This document shows, one piece after another, positions 22,291-33,197 of a stretch of 64,000 bases of DNA. Source of the stretch: Termitomyces sp. T153 (lineage: Eukaryota; Basidiomycota; Agaricomycetes; Agaricales; Lyophyllaceae). Positions within the stretch are counted from its first letter, which is position 1, and every line of letters starts with the position of its first letter. Location: the NCBI GenBank assembly GCA_018296165.2, contig JACKQL020000002.1:1550001-1614000 (forward strand), written 5' to 3'. Position numbers and translations under genes: made by a program. Below the pieces are notes generated by a model. That model searched no databases, was not told the DNA's origin, and saw nothing but the letters and a program-made list of their open reading frames with translations.

Positions 22291-25200
22291 ACCCCAGGAG
22301 TTCTAAGATGTTGTATCCCCCTACCTCCATGTGTTTGAGAATGTGTTCTCCAAGGCCTTGTTTGACTCACTTCTACAGCACAAGAGGTGGGACCATGCCA
22401 TTGAACTGCTGCCAGATTCCATGCCTTCCAGCTGTAAGGTCTACTCACTAACACCCAGGGAACAGGACAAATTTGATGCCTTCCTGCAGGATAACCTGGA
22501 CTCTAGTTGCATTTGCCCTTCCAAGTCTCTAATAGCTTCTCCTTGCTCTGATTGGTCCAGGATTATTGGGTTCTCAATGCCATGATGGTGAAGAACCACT
22601 ACCCCCTCTCCCTCATCTTCAAGCTCATCAACAACCTTTGGGGTGCACAATACTTCACTAAACTGGATGTCTGGTGGGGGTACAACAACATGCACATCCA
22701 GGAAGGAGATGAGTGGAAGGCCACCTTCTAGACCAACCAAGGATTGTTTGAACAGCTCATGATGTTCTTCAGACTCACCAATGGCCCTGCTACCTTCCAG
22801 ACCATGATGAATGACATTTTCTAGGACCTCATCATGGAGGGCATAGTGTGCATATATCTTAACAACATCCTCATCTACACCAAAACACTAGAAGAACACT
22901 GTTGGATCACTTGCCTTATCTTGGAACACCTCTGCCAGCACCAGCTCTCCCTCAAGCTAGAGAAGTGTGAGTTTGAACAGACCCAGATTGAATATCTCAG
23001 TCTGATCATCTCACATAGAGCCATGGAGATGGACCTGGTAAAGGTGGCAGATGTGGTGGAGTGGCCAGAGCCCAAGAACAAGAAGGAGGTACAGTGTTTC
23101 TTGGCTTCATAAACTTCTACCAGAGATTCATTCAGGACTTCTCACACTATGCCCACCCACTATTTGACCTCACTGGGAAGGACATTGCATGGAGTTGGGG
23201 ACCTCCAGAGCAGGCTGCCTTCAATGACCTCAAGTGCACTGTAACCTCTGGACCCATCCTCCTTTTCTCAGATGACAACTCCCCCTTCAGGGGAGTGGAA
23301 GCCAACAGCTCTGATTTTGCCATTGGGGCCATCCTTTTGCAGCAATCCCCAGAGGATGGAAAGTGGCATCTGGTGGCCTTCTACTCCAAGAGCTTGAATG
23401 CAGTGGAGCAGAACTAAGAGATCCATGACAAGGAGATGCTGGCCATCATTCAGTCATTTGAGGAGTGGTGGCACTTCCTGGAAGGTGCATGGCACAAGTT
23501 TGAGGTCTGGATGGATCACAAGAACCTCAAATACTTCCAGACAGCCAAGAAGCTCAACCACCAACAGGCCCAGTGATCCTTCTACCTTGCCAACTTTTGA
23601 CTTCTTGCTGCACCACAAGCCTGGCCAGAACATGGGGAAACCAGATGCCCTGTCCTGGAGGGCAGACCATGGCATGGAAGGGGAGGATAACAGCAACATC
23701 ATGCTCTTCTACTCTGAACTATTTGCAATCCAAGCCATGGAGGGTCTAGCTGTTGATGAAGCAGAGGTGGACATTCTCCAGGACATATGGTGGGGCAACC
23801 AAGACAGTTATCAGGAGGAACTTGTTGTGCAGGCTGCTTAGATGCTGAAGTTGGGGCATACTACTGGTGCCAAGTCAGTCTGCATGGACAAATGGGCCCT
23901 CTGGAATGGGATCTTGACCTTTAGAGATTGTATCTACATGCCTAATGTCCTGGAGCTCCATCAGAGGATTGTGGAGAAACACCATGACTCCCACATTGTG
24001 GGGCACCCTAAATGTTGGAAAATGTTAGAGCTAGTATTGCAAAACTACTAGTGGCCCAAGATGACCCAATATATTGGGTCCTACACTAGTACATGCAATC
24101 TCTGTCTCCAGACCAAGCCCTAATGCTGCCTCCCTTATGGACAGCTACATTTGCTGCTCATGTCTGTGGAATGATGGAGCATGGCTTCTATAGACTTCAT
24201 CATAGAATTTCCTGACACCCATGGTTATGATGCAATCATGGTGGTGGTGGACCTGTACAGCAAGATTCCGACCTACACCACCTGCTCTGCCATGGGCACT
24301 GTGAACCTGTACTGGAGGAATGTCTGAAAACTCCATGGCCTCTCTGATGCCTACATCTCTGATTGGGGACCACAATTCATGGCAGACTTCACTAGGGAGC
24401 TCTACCAACTACTCAGCATGAAGCTTCACACCTCTACCGCCTACCACCTATAGTCTGACAGGTGTAAATCAGGAGTTGGAGCAGTACCTCTGCCTCTTTT
24501 GCAATGAGTGCCAGGACAACTAGGATGAACTCCTCCCCAATGCTGAGTTCCAATACAACAACCACATTTATGTGTCCACCCAGTTCTCCCTATTCTTCCT
24601 TGACACTGAATGGCACCCATGCATGGGCTTTGAATCCCAGGCCCAACCCTCAGAGAACAAAGCAGTAAATAAGTTTGTGGACCAGATGAAGAGGTCACAG
24701 GAGGAGGCCCAAGCAGCGCTGGCAAAGGCAAAGGATGACATGGCATGATACTACAACTGCAGAAGAACTCTGGAGCACAAATATTAGCTTGGAGATCAAG
24801 TTTACCTGCATGCCTCTGACATTATGACTACCCAACTCTCAAAAAAGCTGTCACACTTCCAGTTGGGACCTTTCACAGTGGAATGGCAGGTAGGACCCCT
24901 AGCATATCAACTCCAGCTCCCCATGGGAATGTGCCAGCTTCATCCAGTGTTCAACATGGTCAAACTGACTCCAGCTCCAAAGGATCCTATTTTGGGGCAA
25001 CATCCACCACTCCTGCCACTCCCAGTGGTGGTCAACAACAGCAAGGAGTATGAGGTGGAGGAAATCCTGGATGGTCATCTGTTCCAGAGGTGGCTACAAT
25101 ACAAGGTGAAGTGGAAAGGCTACAGGATTGAGGATATCTTCTGGGAACTACAGGAGAATGTGCATGCCCCTGGGCTCATCAAAGAGATCCACAAAAGACA

Positions 25201-25314
25201 CTCAGATGCTCTGTGTGCCATTTGAGGAATCTACTCTATTTTGCCAGCAGACCAAGCAATCAGGGACTTCTTTTACCCTGCACATTAGGGTGCCACATGC
25301 TAGAGGGGGAGTGA
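22290..25314 (+). pseudogene. Gypsy type A pol remnant (RT, RNase H, integrase, chromodomain)
   Basis: Gag and protease are absent. RT begins near 22331 (KRWDHAIELLPD) and lacks about 17-20 residues after CPSKSLIASP. It continues NAMMVKNHYPLSLI and FTKLDVWWGYNNM. The catalytic box reads YLNNILIY (near 22855), so both aspartates are lost. RNase H follows (FYSKSLNAVEQN, stop). A frameshift near 23570 precedes the integrase zinc region and core, where MASIDFIIEFPDTHGYD and SDWGPQFMADFTREL can be read. A chromodomain near 25045-25170 (EYEVEEILDGHLF, QYKVKWKGYRIEDIFWE) ends at the stop 25223-25225. Internal stops fall mostly at expected Trp, Arg or Gln positions, as from C-to-T/G-to-A decay. A purine tract (AGAGGGGGAGTGA, 25302-25314) primes the 3' LTR. 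Confidence 0.93.
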
Positions 25315-25683
25315 TGTCAGGGGACTTCCACTTCCAACCTCCACAACTCATTCCAGCAACTCTGCAGCTTGTTTGACATCTCTAGGGCTCATTTCAGAAC
25401 CCCAGAGATCTCTGGAGAACTGCAGAGTTCTCCATACTACCTCACCAATCATTGTCCTTGGGTTAGGATTAGCTCTGGCCTGCTGTACAGTAATTCCCAT
25501 GCCTCTGCCATCTACTGATGTGCTGTGCTGAGCAGCAGGGATCCTTAGACTTGTTCTCTTTGGATTCCCCTTTGCTAGGTGATCAGTTACTGATTGTATT
25601 GTTGTCTACTCTGTTAATGTACTTTGGAATCTCCTTTGCTAGCTGTGTGACTCTGATCCACCACCCTGGAGGTTGCCCTTACA
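25315..25683 (+). mobile_element. Gypsy type A 3' LTR
   Basis: 369 bases, TGTCAGGGGACTTCC ... GCCCTTACA, directly after the polypurine tract. A minus-strand LTR of exactly the same length lies at 63587-63955. The matching 5' LTR is not in the window. Confidence 0.85.
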
Positions 25684-26409
25684 CTATTCACTGAACTGAC
25701 TGTGAGAGCACCCAGTGTCACTATTCTAGCCTGCTCATTGCACTTATTTCATGCCTGACTCTTAGCCATTGTTTGTGCTCCTTTAACTCTTGCTTGTCAC
25801 TTGCATCTGCTTGCTCTGCTAGATTTATCTGCAGTGTGCTCATCCCCTCACAGCTTGTTCAGTCTCCTATGCTGTCCACATCTCTGGCCCACAGCACTCA
25901 ACCTAATACCTACCTTGAGTCTCACTCTAACCTCAAAACTCTAGATTGATTCCACCAACACTATCAAGAGATTGCTAACTCTTGTAGCAGGACTCAAGAG
26001 CAGACTAGTAGTGCTTGAGTCTGGACATATGCCCATGCCTATCACTACCATTGCCTCTGCCTAAACAGCTTTGCAGCCTAGTATGGATGGCTACTCAGTC
26101 CCTTTAGGCTGAGCAATGCAATTAGCTCCTCTTGAGCAGCCAAAGCCCAAGTCAACCACCAAACCTCCTACTGCACCCACCTCTCACATTCTCCAATGTG
26201 TAGCACACTCTACCACTAATGCTCCCCTTGTTGTTTCCCTTGCTTAGAATCTACCTGCTACAGATGGCCATACCCCACATTTTGAGTGCACAACTCCCCA
26301 ACTCTCTTGTTGCACACATGGTTGGTCACTAGGGGCAGGGCCTTAAAGAAGCCCTCAACAGCTCCAGTGCCTGCTTGGCTGCCTTTACATTGGCTCAGCT
26401 GTAGGAGGC
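25684..26409. other. CpG-poor DNA between two LTRs, no gene seen
   Basis: About 725 bases of T/C-rich, CpG-poor sequence between the type A LTR and the 3' LTR of the minus-strand gypsy. Probably older transposon DNA. Nothing in it can be identified. Confidence 0.4.
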
Positions 26410-27549
26410 TGTCAGGTTCCACTGACCATGGAGGCTCAGCTACACTGGGCAAATCCTTACTAGGCAGATGTGATGTCCTACACTAATAACTGGGCATTTG
26501 GAGAAGGTCTAGATGTTGGGAACTTGTGAGGATAAGTAAAGGGGAGTGATCTGAACAAGTCCAGGGTGGTCCAGAGAGGTCTAGGATGAGTTGCAGGGAA
26601 GGGGTTGGGCTTGATGGGGTGCTAGGTACAAGTCTAGAAGTGAGTATTAGAGGTGGAGCAAATGGAGGCTATGCAAGTGATATGAGCAGAGTTGGAGTTT
26701 GATGGGGAATCAATGGATGTTGATGGATTTTGGGGCCAAGCAAATAGCAAGGTCTGGAGTTGGTTTAAAGAATGTTTGAGTTTGTAATTGTAAGTGTGGA
26801 GTTTATAAAGGCATTAGAGTTGAAAGGACTTGAACACAATAATGGAAATGGAGTTGAGACAAGATTGAGATGAGGACAAAAATAGATTCAAAAAGAGATA
26901 CAAAACAATAATGAGAACAATACAGAAATAGAGATGAGACAAGATTGGGAGACTGAGATAAGACCAGGAGACTGGGAGAAAAAGGAAATGTAACACAGAA
27001 CATGAAACACAAGATAGAAACAATCAGAAACACATCAGGTAAGGCAGGTGATATCAAGACTAGAGTATGAGGAGCTACTCTACAACTTATATACTGACTA
27101 CTGGAGAGCTCTAGGGGACAGTGAGTGTGGCAGTGGGGCTTGATGGAGTTGTGCAGAGTTGACAGATGTTAGTTGTGATTAGGGGACAGGCCATAGTGAT
27201 ATTCTGATAGGATCAGTTGAGGATGTGGGCCATTCCAGGGTTGTCATAATGCTCTGGGGTTGGTTGGGCAAACTAGGGGGAGGAGTTGGTGACATGCAGT
27301 AGTATCAGGAATAACTCGGGGAAGGTCCCAGGGGCTCAGGAGAGTCAAGGAAAGCATTGACAGCTGTGAAGAAGGCATCAGAGTTAGCCAGAAGGCTGTT
27401 GGGGTTTGCTGGAGAAGTGTCAGAGTTACCCGGAATGGGCACTAAGAGTGTATGATGGTTGGGAGAGTTTGACAGGGTGTTAGGGAGAACTCCAGGAAAG
27501 TGAGCAGGTTGGTAACAATGTTTGGGGGTCCAGGGAGTGGGTCATGACA
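26410..27549 (-). mobile_element. 3' LTR of the outer gypsy type C
   Basis: 1140 bases, TGTCAGGTTCCACTG on the left and GGGTCATGACA on the right, with the minus-strand polypurine tract CTGAAGAGGGAGTGA just beyond. It is similar throughout to 47451-48103, 62430-63365 and, inverted, to the two LTRs of the inner copy. Confidence 0.88.
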
Positions 27550-27651
27550 TCACTCCCTCTTCAGCATTGAGACTCTTAAGATGTAGAGCATGGGTCAGGG
27601 ATTGGCAGGGCATGGGAATTGAAGTTGAGTAATCTTGATTAAACTGCAGTG

Positions 27652-29480
27652 AGTGGCAGTGGCATGGGGAACAAAGTCAAAGCATGGCCACTGTTCATTG
27701 GGGGGCTCTTTCCAAGTTGTTAAAAAGGATCAGACATACTCTGGAGTTTCCAAACTCTTTGCCATGTCTTCTGCTGTGCCATTGTCACATTTTCCATTCC
27801 TAACCCCACCCCCCTCTGGTGGCAACCACATAGCTGTGTGGGCACAGTACAAGCATTGGTAGTGGGAGTTTGAACAGTAGTGGAATTGTAGAAAGGTGGC
27901 TGCAATGAACTGTTGTGAGTGTGGTATCTTTTCTTGCTCTGGAGTCACTGATTAAGCTTGGCAGAGTTGTCCTCAGCAGTGGTGAGTTCCTCTGGGAGTT
28001 CCTCTCACATAAGGGGATTGGGACCTGCTGGCCATTCAGTTTCTGTTGCCCTGGAGCATTTTGCAAGGCTCAGTCTGGGAGCAAGGATTGTCCATGTTGT
28101 TCTCAAGGCAGAGAGGATTCTACAGGTGCAGGTGATGCCAGAGGTATTTGTGGGGGCACTAGGGTGGGCATGGGGTCCTCTAACTCTAGAGTGATGCCAG
28201 AATGAGGCTTCAGTGAGTCCCTACTTCTTTTTCCAGTATTTGCTGATTAGTTGTTCCAGTGCACCCTCTGTGCCTAGTGGAAGGAGTTGTGTGAGTTTGA
28301 TGAGCTGACTGCAGGGTCCCACTGTGATACCTTGGTCTGTCTTCTATGCTGTGCTAGGCATGAGAAGTGTTCAATTTTGCATGCTGCATGTATTGCCATG
28401 GAGTAGGGGTGGGAGAAGAGTTGGGTAAGGGGGCAGCTGGGCAAGAGTCAGAAGGCCCAGGTGTCAGGCTGGGGCTCAGGTTTGGAGGGCAAGGGGAGTG
28501 CAGGGTGGCCAGTAGAGAAGGTGGGACTCTCATGGAGTGGGCAGAGGAAGAGAGACATGGCACCATACAACAAGGGCAAATGGAGGGCCTCTCTGCCACT
28601 TAAAGTGGGGCCTAGCAAGAGACCGCAGGGCCAAGAGGCAATAGCAGGCCTTCCTGGGCCCCATGTGTACTGCCCTGGCTCAGGAGCACTGATGAGGCAT
28701 CTGTCAAGCTTGCTGAAGCCCATGCCTTCAATTTCCAAGACCTTCCTTTGTTGCTAAGTAGAGGGTCTGTCTAGGATTCTAACAATGTAGGAGGGAGAGC
28801 TCTAGAGGGCAGAGGAAGTTTGGGACCAGGCACAGAGAGAGAGAGATGTACTGCAGCAGGATTATGACATGGTGGTGCAGACAGCTATGGCAAGGGCATT
28901 GGAGGTGCAGGGTCTGCAAGAACATCTGATGCAGTTGGAAGCATAGTCTGCAGAAGAGGCAGAGGGGCAGCAGGGCCTGTTAAAAAAGGAGGCAAAGGTT
29001 GGGAGGCAGCAAGAGGAGTGGCTAGTAAGTGAGGCAGCCTCAGAGCATGCAGGGATTTTGCAAAAGTGTCCTCTCCTTTTCTTTGACCTCTGCTAATAAA
29101 TTTGAGGCAGGCTGGATCTAGGAGCACTAAGTTCTCATGGATGGAGCTTCTGCTGCATTTGCATCAATCCAGGACAGGTTGGTGCAGATGCCCATGGACC
29201 ACCCTCTGGAGTTGGACCAGGGAGTGGTGAGGATGGGGCAGTTGTTGGTGGGGCACTAGCAGTGTAATGCAGTGGCTCTTGAGTCATGGTAGGAGGTGGC
29301 AGCAAATGCAGGGGAGGAGTTGCCTGGGCTTGCAGAGGTTCTGGCCATGGTGAGGGCCCAGATGGAGGTGGATTTGGGGGTTGGGAGAGTGGGGAGGGGA
29401 GCTCTGAAGGGGGAGAGGGAGTGAGGTGGCAGTCAGGCTCCATTTTCTTGTTGCCTTGCATTTCTGTAGTCTCACTTGTA
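27652..29480 (+). pseudogene. Antisense reading frame in the outer gypsy type C
   Basis: This frame runs against the element and lies between the pol end and the 3' LTR. Recognisable blocks in order are WAWGPLTLE (near 28170), GKGSAGWPVEKVGLSWSGQR and NKGKWRASLPLKVGPSKRP (28485-28620), GLPGPHVYCPGSGAL (near 28650), and a coiled-coil with RDVLQQDYDMVVQTAM and ALEVQGLQEHLMQLEA (near 28840-28945). The same blocks in the same order and on the same relative strand occur in the inner copy (40434-42333). Frameshifts and stops break it. Function unknown; a structural or regulatory accessory protein is only a guess. Confidence 0.6.
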
Positions 29481-29640
29481 CTGTTTTATTTTTGTTAATT
29501 AAAAATTCTTAAGTTCTGACAAGCATGCAAGACTTTAGTTTGTGTGAGGGGATGAGTAAGTGGAAACATGCAGGGGTTGCTCATGGGAGTTGAATTCCTA
29601 ATAAATCCAGAGGTAGGGGTTATGCCCACTAATGCCATCT
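29481..29640 (-). other. Spacer between pol end and antisense frame, outer gypsy type C
   Basis: Matches, inverted, the inner copy around 40320-40480, including the shared GGTTATGCCCACTAATGCCA stretch. It marks the end of pol. Confidence 0.55.
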
Positions 29641-32112
29641 GTTGTCAACTGGTCCCAGGGTTGCCAGGGCTTGGCAGAGCATTGTAGGTGGGGTCCCCAG
29701 AGTTTGGTGGAGGTGTTGGGGGTTTTCTGTGAGGTTCTAGCATGTTTTTTGGGCATTGATGGGCAGGGTGTTGACCTGAAGCATGTTTTTCAAGGGGTTG
29801 GGCTGAGGTTGTGGGATGGTTGTCCTCAGGTCTGGAGTCATGTCAAGCATTTTGCTGTTGGGCTTGAGGGTGTGCTTCCAGGCTTTAAGTATGCTTCAAT
29901 GGTGGCTTTGGTTTTTATTCCAACATGGTTGGCAGAGGGGGTAGAGGTCTTCCAGCAACTTGATTTTGCTCCAATGTGACTGGCAAAGGGGGTGAAGGTC
30001 CCCTTTTGATGATAGTGGGAGTGGCAGAGTGAAGTTTGTCCTTAGAGGCAGGGTAGATTGGAGGTAGAAGTTGTTGGCAGCATAGCAGTGTGGCTCTGAG
30101 GTTGGGGTTGCTGTTGTAGTAGGCTTGGCAGAGGAACTGTTCTATGTGCCAGCTATGCTGTTGATTGGATTAGCATAGGGGTGGAGATACTTCCTCAAAG
30201 TTTGGAGTTGTCTATTCTTGCAATCTGTCAATTGACAGAGTCCAGAGGTTTGTGTTTTAGTGGAGGTGTGCTTGAGTTGGAGTTTGTGAAACTCCAGAGT
30301 ATTGTGTTTTGTTGGAGGCATGTTTGGTTAGGCATTTGCTGTGCTCTGTAGTGTTGGCAGAGAGTTGTGCTTGGTTGGGGTTTGGAGGTTCTGGGCCAGC
30401 TATGTGACATTCCTTCTCATTCCTGGCCAAGAGTAAGTCCAGAGACAGACAGGGAAGTCTTACATGTTTCTAGCATTTTTGGAGCTTGGAGTGCTGCCAG
30501 AGTTTGTCAGGACAAGTGTGTTCTGAGTCTAGAACATGAGTTCATTCTTTTTGGAGTAGAGTTGGTAGTCCAGAGACAGTGCAGAGGTTGGTTAATGAAT
30601 GGTTCTTCTTGGCATGGTTGCTTCTGGGTGAGGTGTGGAATGAGGGAGGAGTTCAGGGTTGTCATTCCATGAGTTGTTCTTCTTGGGGGTTGTAGAGGTG
30701 GTGTAGCAGGCCTAGTTCACTGGCAGAGCTGCATCAAGGGTGGTACTAAGGAGTTCAGTGTTGTATTGGAGGTCCAGCAGCAGTTTTGTCCCTTTCCAGA
30801 GTGGAGCCAGCAAAATGGAGGCAGTGCAAGAGTTGGTAGGGTGCTGGCTTATTGGTGGAGCCCTTCTGGATTTGGTGGAGCATGGGCAGAGTTGGTCTAG
30901 GGTGAGCTTGGGGGTTTATGTCTCCTCCTGGAGTAGGAGCCAATGGTTCAGAGTTAGCATGAGGGTTGGTTAGTGGATGGCTCATTGATGGAGTTGACTT
31001 TGGAGGTGGTGCTGAGTGGGGAGGAGGATCTAGGAGTGTGTTTTGTCAGTCCATTATTTCCAGTGCAAGAACCAGAGGTCTGGAGGCAATGTAAGGGTTG
31101 GAGTTGGAGGGTTGACTTGTTGGCAGGGTTGCAGTGGAGGTCATGCTGGGCAAGGAGGAGGAGTCTGGAGTGGAGTTTTCCTCCTTATTCAAATCAGTGC
31201 AACATGCAATGTTTTAATGGAAGTTACCACTGAGTGGCAGAGTTATTGAATAAGTGGCGGGGGTTCCTGGAGTCATGCTTGGATATGGTGGGTGCATTCT
31301 GGTTGCTCTTCCAAGAGCTTGGGTGGGTCAGACCATTGCCCAGACATGCAAAGACATTGTTTGTGTTGGAGAGCAGTTATCCACAAATGCTGGAGGATGG
31401 TGGGGAAGTTGGTTGCATGAGGACATCACTTGAGATTCTCAGGGGGTCATGGCAGGGGTGGGGACAATCTTCCATTCATGCTCTGGAGCAGTCTGGAGAT
31501 CATTTTTGATAGAGTGGAGGCAGGTCTTAGCAATGTAGGGCAATCAACAAGATTTCTGATCAGAGGAAATGGGTACTGCTTCTTTTGGAGGGCATTGTTG
31601 ATCCCTTGATCGTTGGGGCAGAGACAGAGAAACCATTTATTTTTCTTGGCATCTGGGTTGATCTCTGGCAGATGTGGTTGGGTTGCATGGCACATTGCTG
31701 AGCTTGGGAGGAACTACTTTGAGTGTCCCAAATTTATTCTTTTATTGAGTGATCAATTTTGTCGGAGAGGTGGGGAGGACAATGGCAGAGGTTGTGACTC
31801 TGGTGGTAGAGGTCAGGTGTGCAATGTCCTTACTTGTTAGTGGGTGGAAATGGTGGTGGCATTTCTTTCAATGTTGATTCAGAGGTGGGTAGTGGTGGAT
31901 ATGGCTCTTTTCTTGGAGAATACATCAGCAAACTTATAACACTCCAGAGAAATTACTTTAGATGGGATTTGTCCCTCTGTTACTCCAGTGGTGTGGTCTT
32001 TGTTTGTAGACATTCTTTCTGGGAAGGGTGGAGGGGTTTGAGGTGGGTAGTCAGGTTTTTGAGCTTGCAGAGTGTGTGCATCATGGATGAGCTGGTGTTG
32101 GAGGCTCCCTAG
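29641..32112 (-). pseudogene. Degenerate pol of the outer gypsy type C
   Basis: On the minus strand, at 31879-32112, the pre-RT region reads EGQIPSKVISLECYKFADVF followed by SKKRA, the same place as EYHEFADVFSEG in the inner copy. RT motif 1-2 follows at 31447-31695 (FLCLCPNDQGINNAL, QYPFPLIRNLVDC). From about 31300 to 29640 only a strongly G/T-skewed, stop-rich sequence remains and I could not read integrase or chromodomain motifs. Plus-strand frames here are shadows of that skew. Confidence 0.6.
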
Positions 32113-32117
32113 ACAGA

Positions 32118-33165
32118 TGTTATGACCCACTCCCTGCACCCCCAACATTGTTTCCAGCCTGCTTGCTTCCCCAGAGTCCCTTCCCAATGCCTTGTTAAAC
32201 TCCTCAACCATTGTACCACCCTCTGTGCCCACTCCAGGTAACTCCAACACTTCTCTAGCAAACTCCAATGGCCCCCTGGCCAACTCTGACACCTTCTCCA
32301 CAGCCATCAACACTTCTCCTAAGCCTCTAGAACCCTCCTCCACCATCCCTAACCCCACTGTATGTTCCTAGCTCACTACTCTGGTCTATTCAACCTACTC
32401 TAGAGCATCATGACAAACCCAGAGCAGCCTGCATCTCCAGCCAATCCCATTAGAATATTGCCACAGCCTGCCCCTTAATTGCAACCAACATCTGTCAACT
32501 CTGCACGGCTCCATCGAACCTGCTGCCACACCTGCTGTTCTCTGGAGCTCTCCTGTAGTCAGTATATAACCATAAAATAGCACCTCATACTCCAGTCTTG
32601 ATATTGCATTAACTGGTTACTTGTGTCTTGTATTTCTTTCCATCTCTGTTTCCATCCTTAGCCTCAAATCTACTTCTTTTCTCGGTCTTGTCTCATCTTG
32701 CCTCTGTCACATCTTGATTGTCTCTATTTCCTTTGTTTTTCTAAGTTCTTCTCATTTCTGATGTTAGTACAAACTCTGCACATGTGCTACAACCTCCAAA
32801 CATTCTTATGACACTTTGGACCTTGCCCTTTGCTCAGCCTCAGGACCCATCAAGTCTCAATTGATCCTCTGTCAAACTCTGGCTCTGCTCCTATAATTTG
32901 CAAAGCCTCTGCTTGCCTCACAGTCTATTTGCACACCTATGGACTTGTTCCTGATGCCTGCCTAAGCCCAACATTTAACATACTTGGTCTTAGACTTCTC
33001 TGGACTACTCTGGACTTACTTGGACCACTTCCCTTGGCTTCCCCTCACAATTTTCTCTAGTCTGTGCCAACCCTGGAGTGCTAAGTTATAGGTGCAGGAC
33101 ATTGCATCTGCCTAGTAAGGACTTGCCCAGTATAGCTGAGCCCCTGTAGTCAGCAGAACCTGACA
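32118..33165 (+). mobile_element. 5' LTR of the inner gypsy type C
   Basis: 1048 bases, TGTTATGACCCACTCC ... AGCAGAACCTGACA. Preceded by the target duplication ACAGA and followed by TGATATCAAGACTCTC, the probable primer-binding region, before the gag start at 33198. Confidence 0.92.
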
Positions 33166-33197
33166 TGATATCAAGACTCTCTCTTACTCCATTCTAA

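Noticed and set aside
21633..22454. Single 273-codon minus-strand gene
   Set aside because: Its first 55 or so codons are antisense to the gypsy type A RT; only the part below about 22290 is a genuine minus-strand remnant.
29632..31840. Many plus-strand open frames in the outer gypsy pol region
   Set aside because: They are Gly/Val/Trp-rich products of the G/T skew and oppose the pol strand; no conservation is visible, unlike the antisense frame at 27652-29480.
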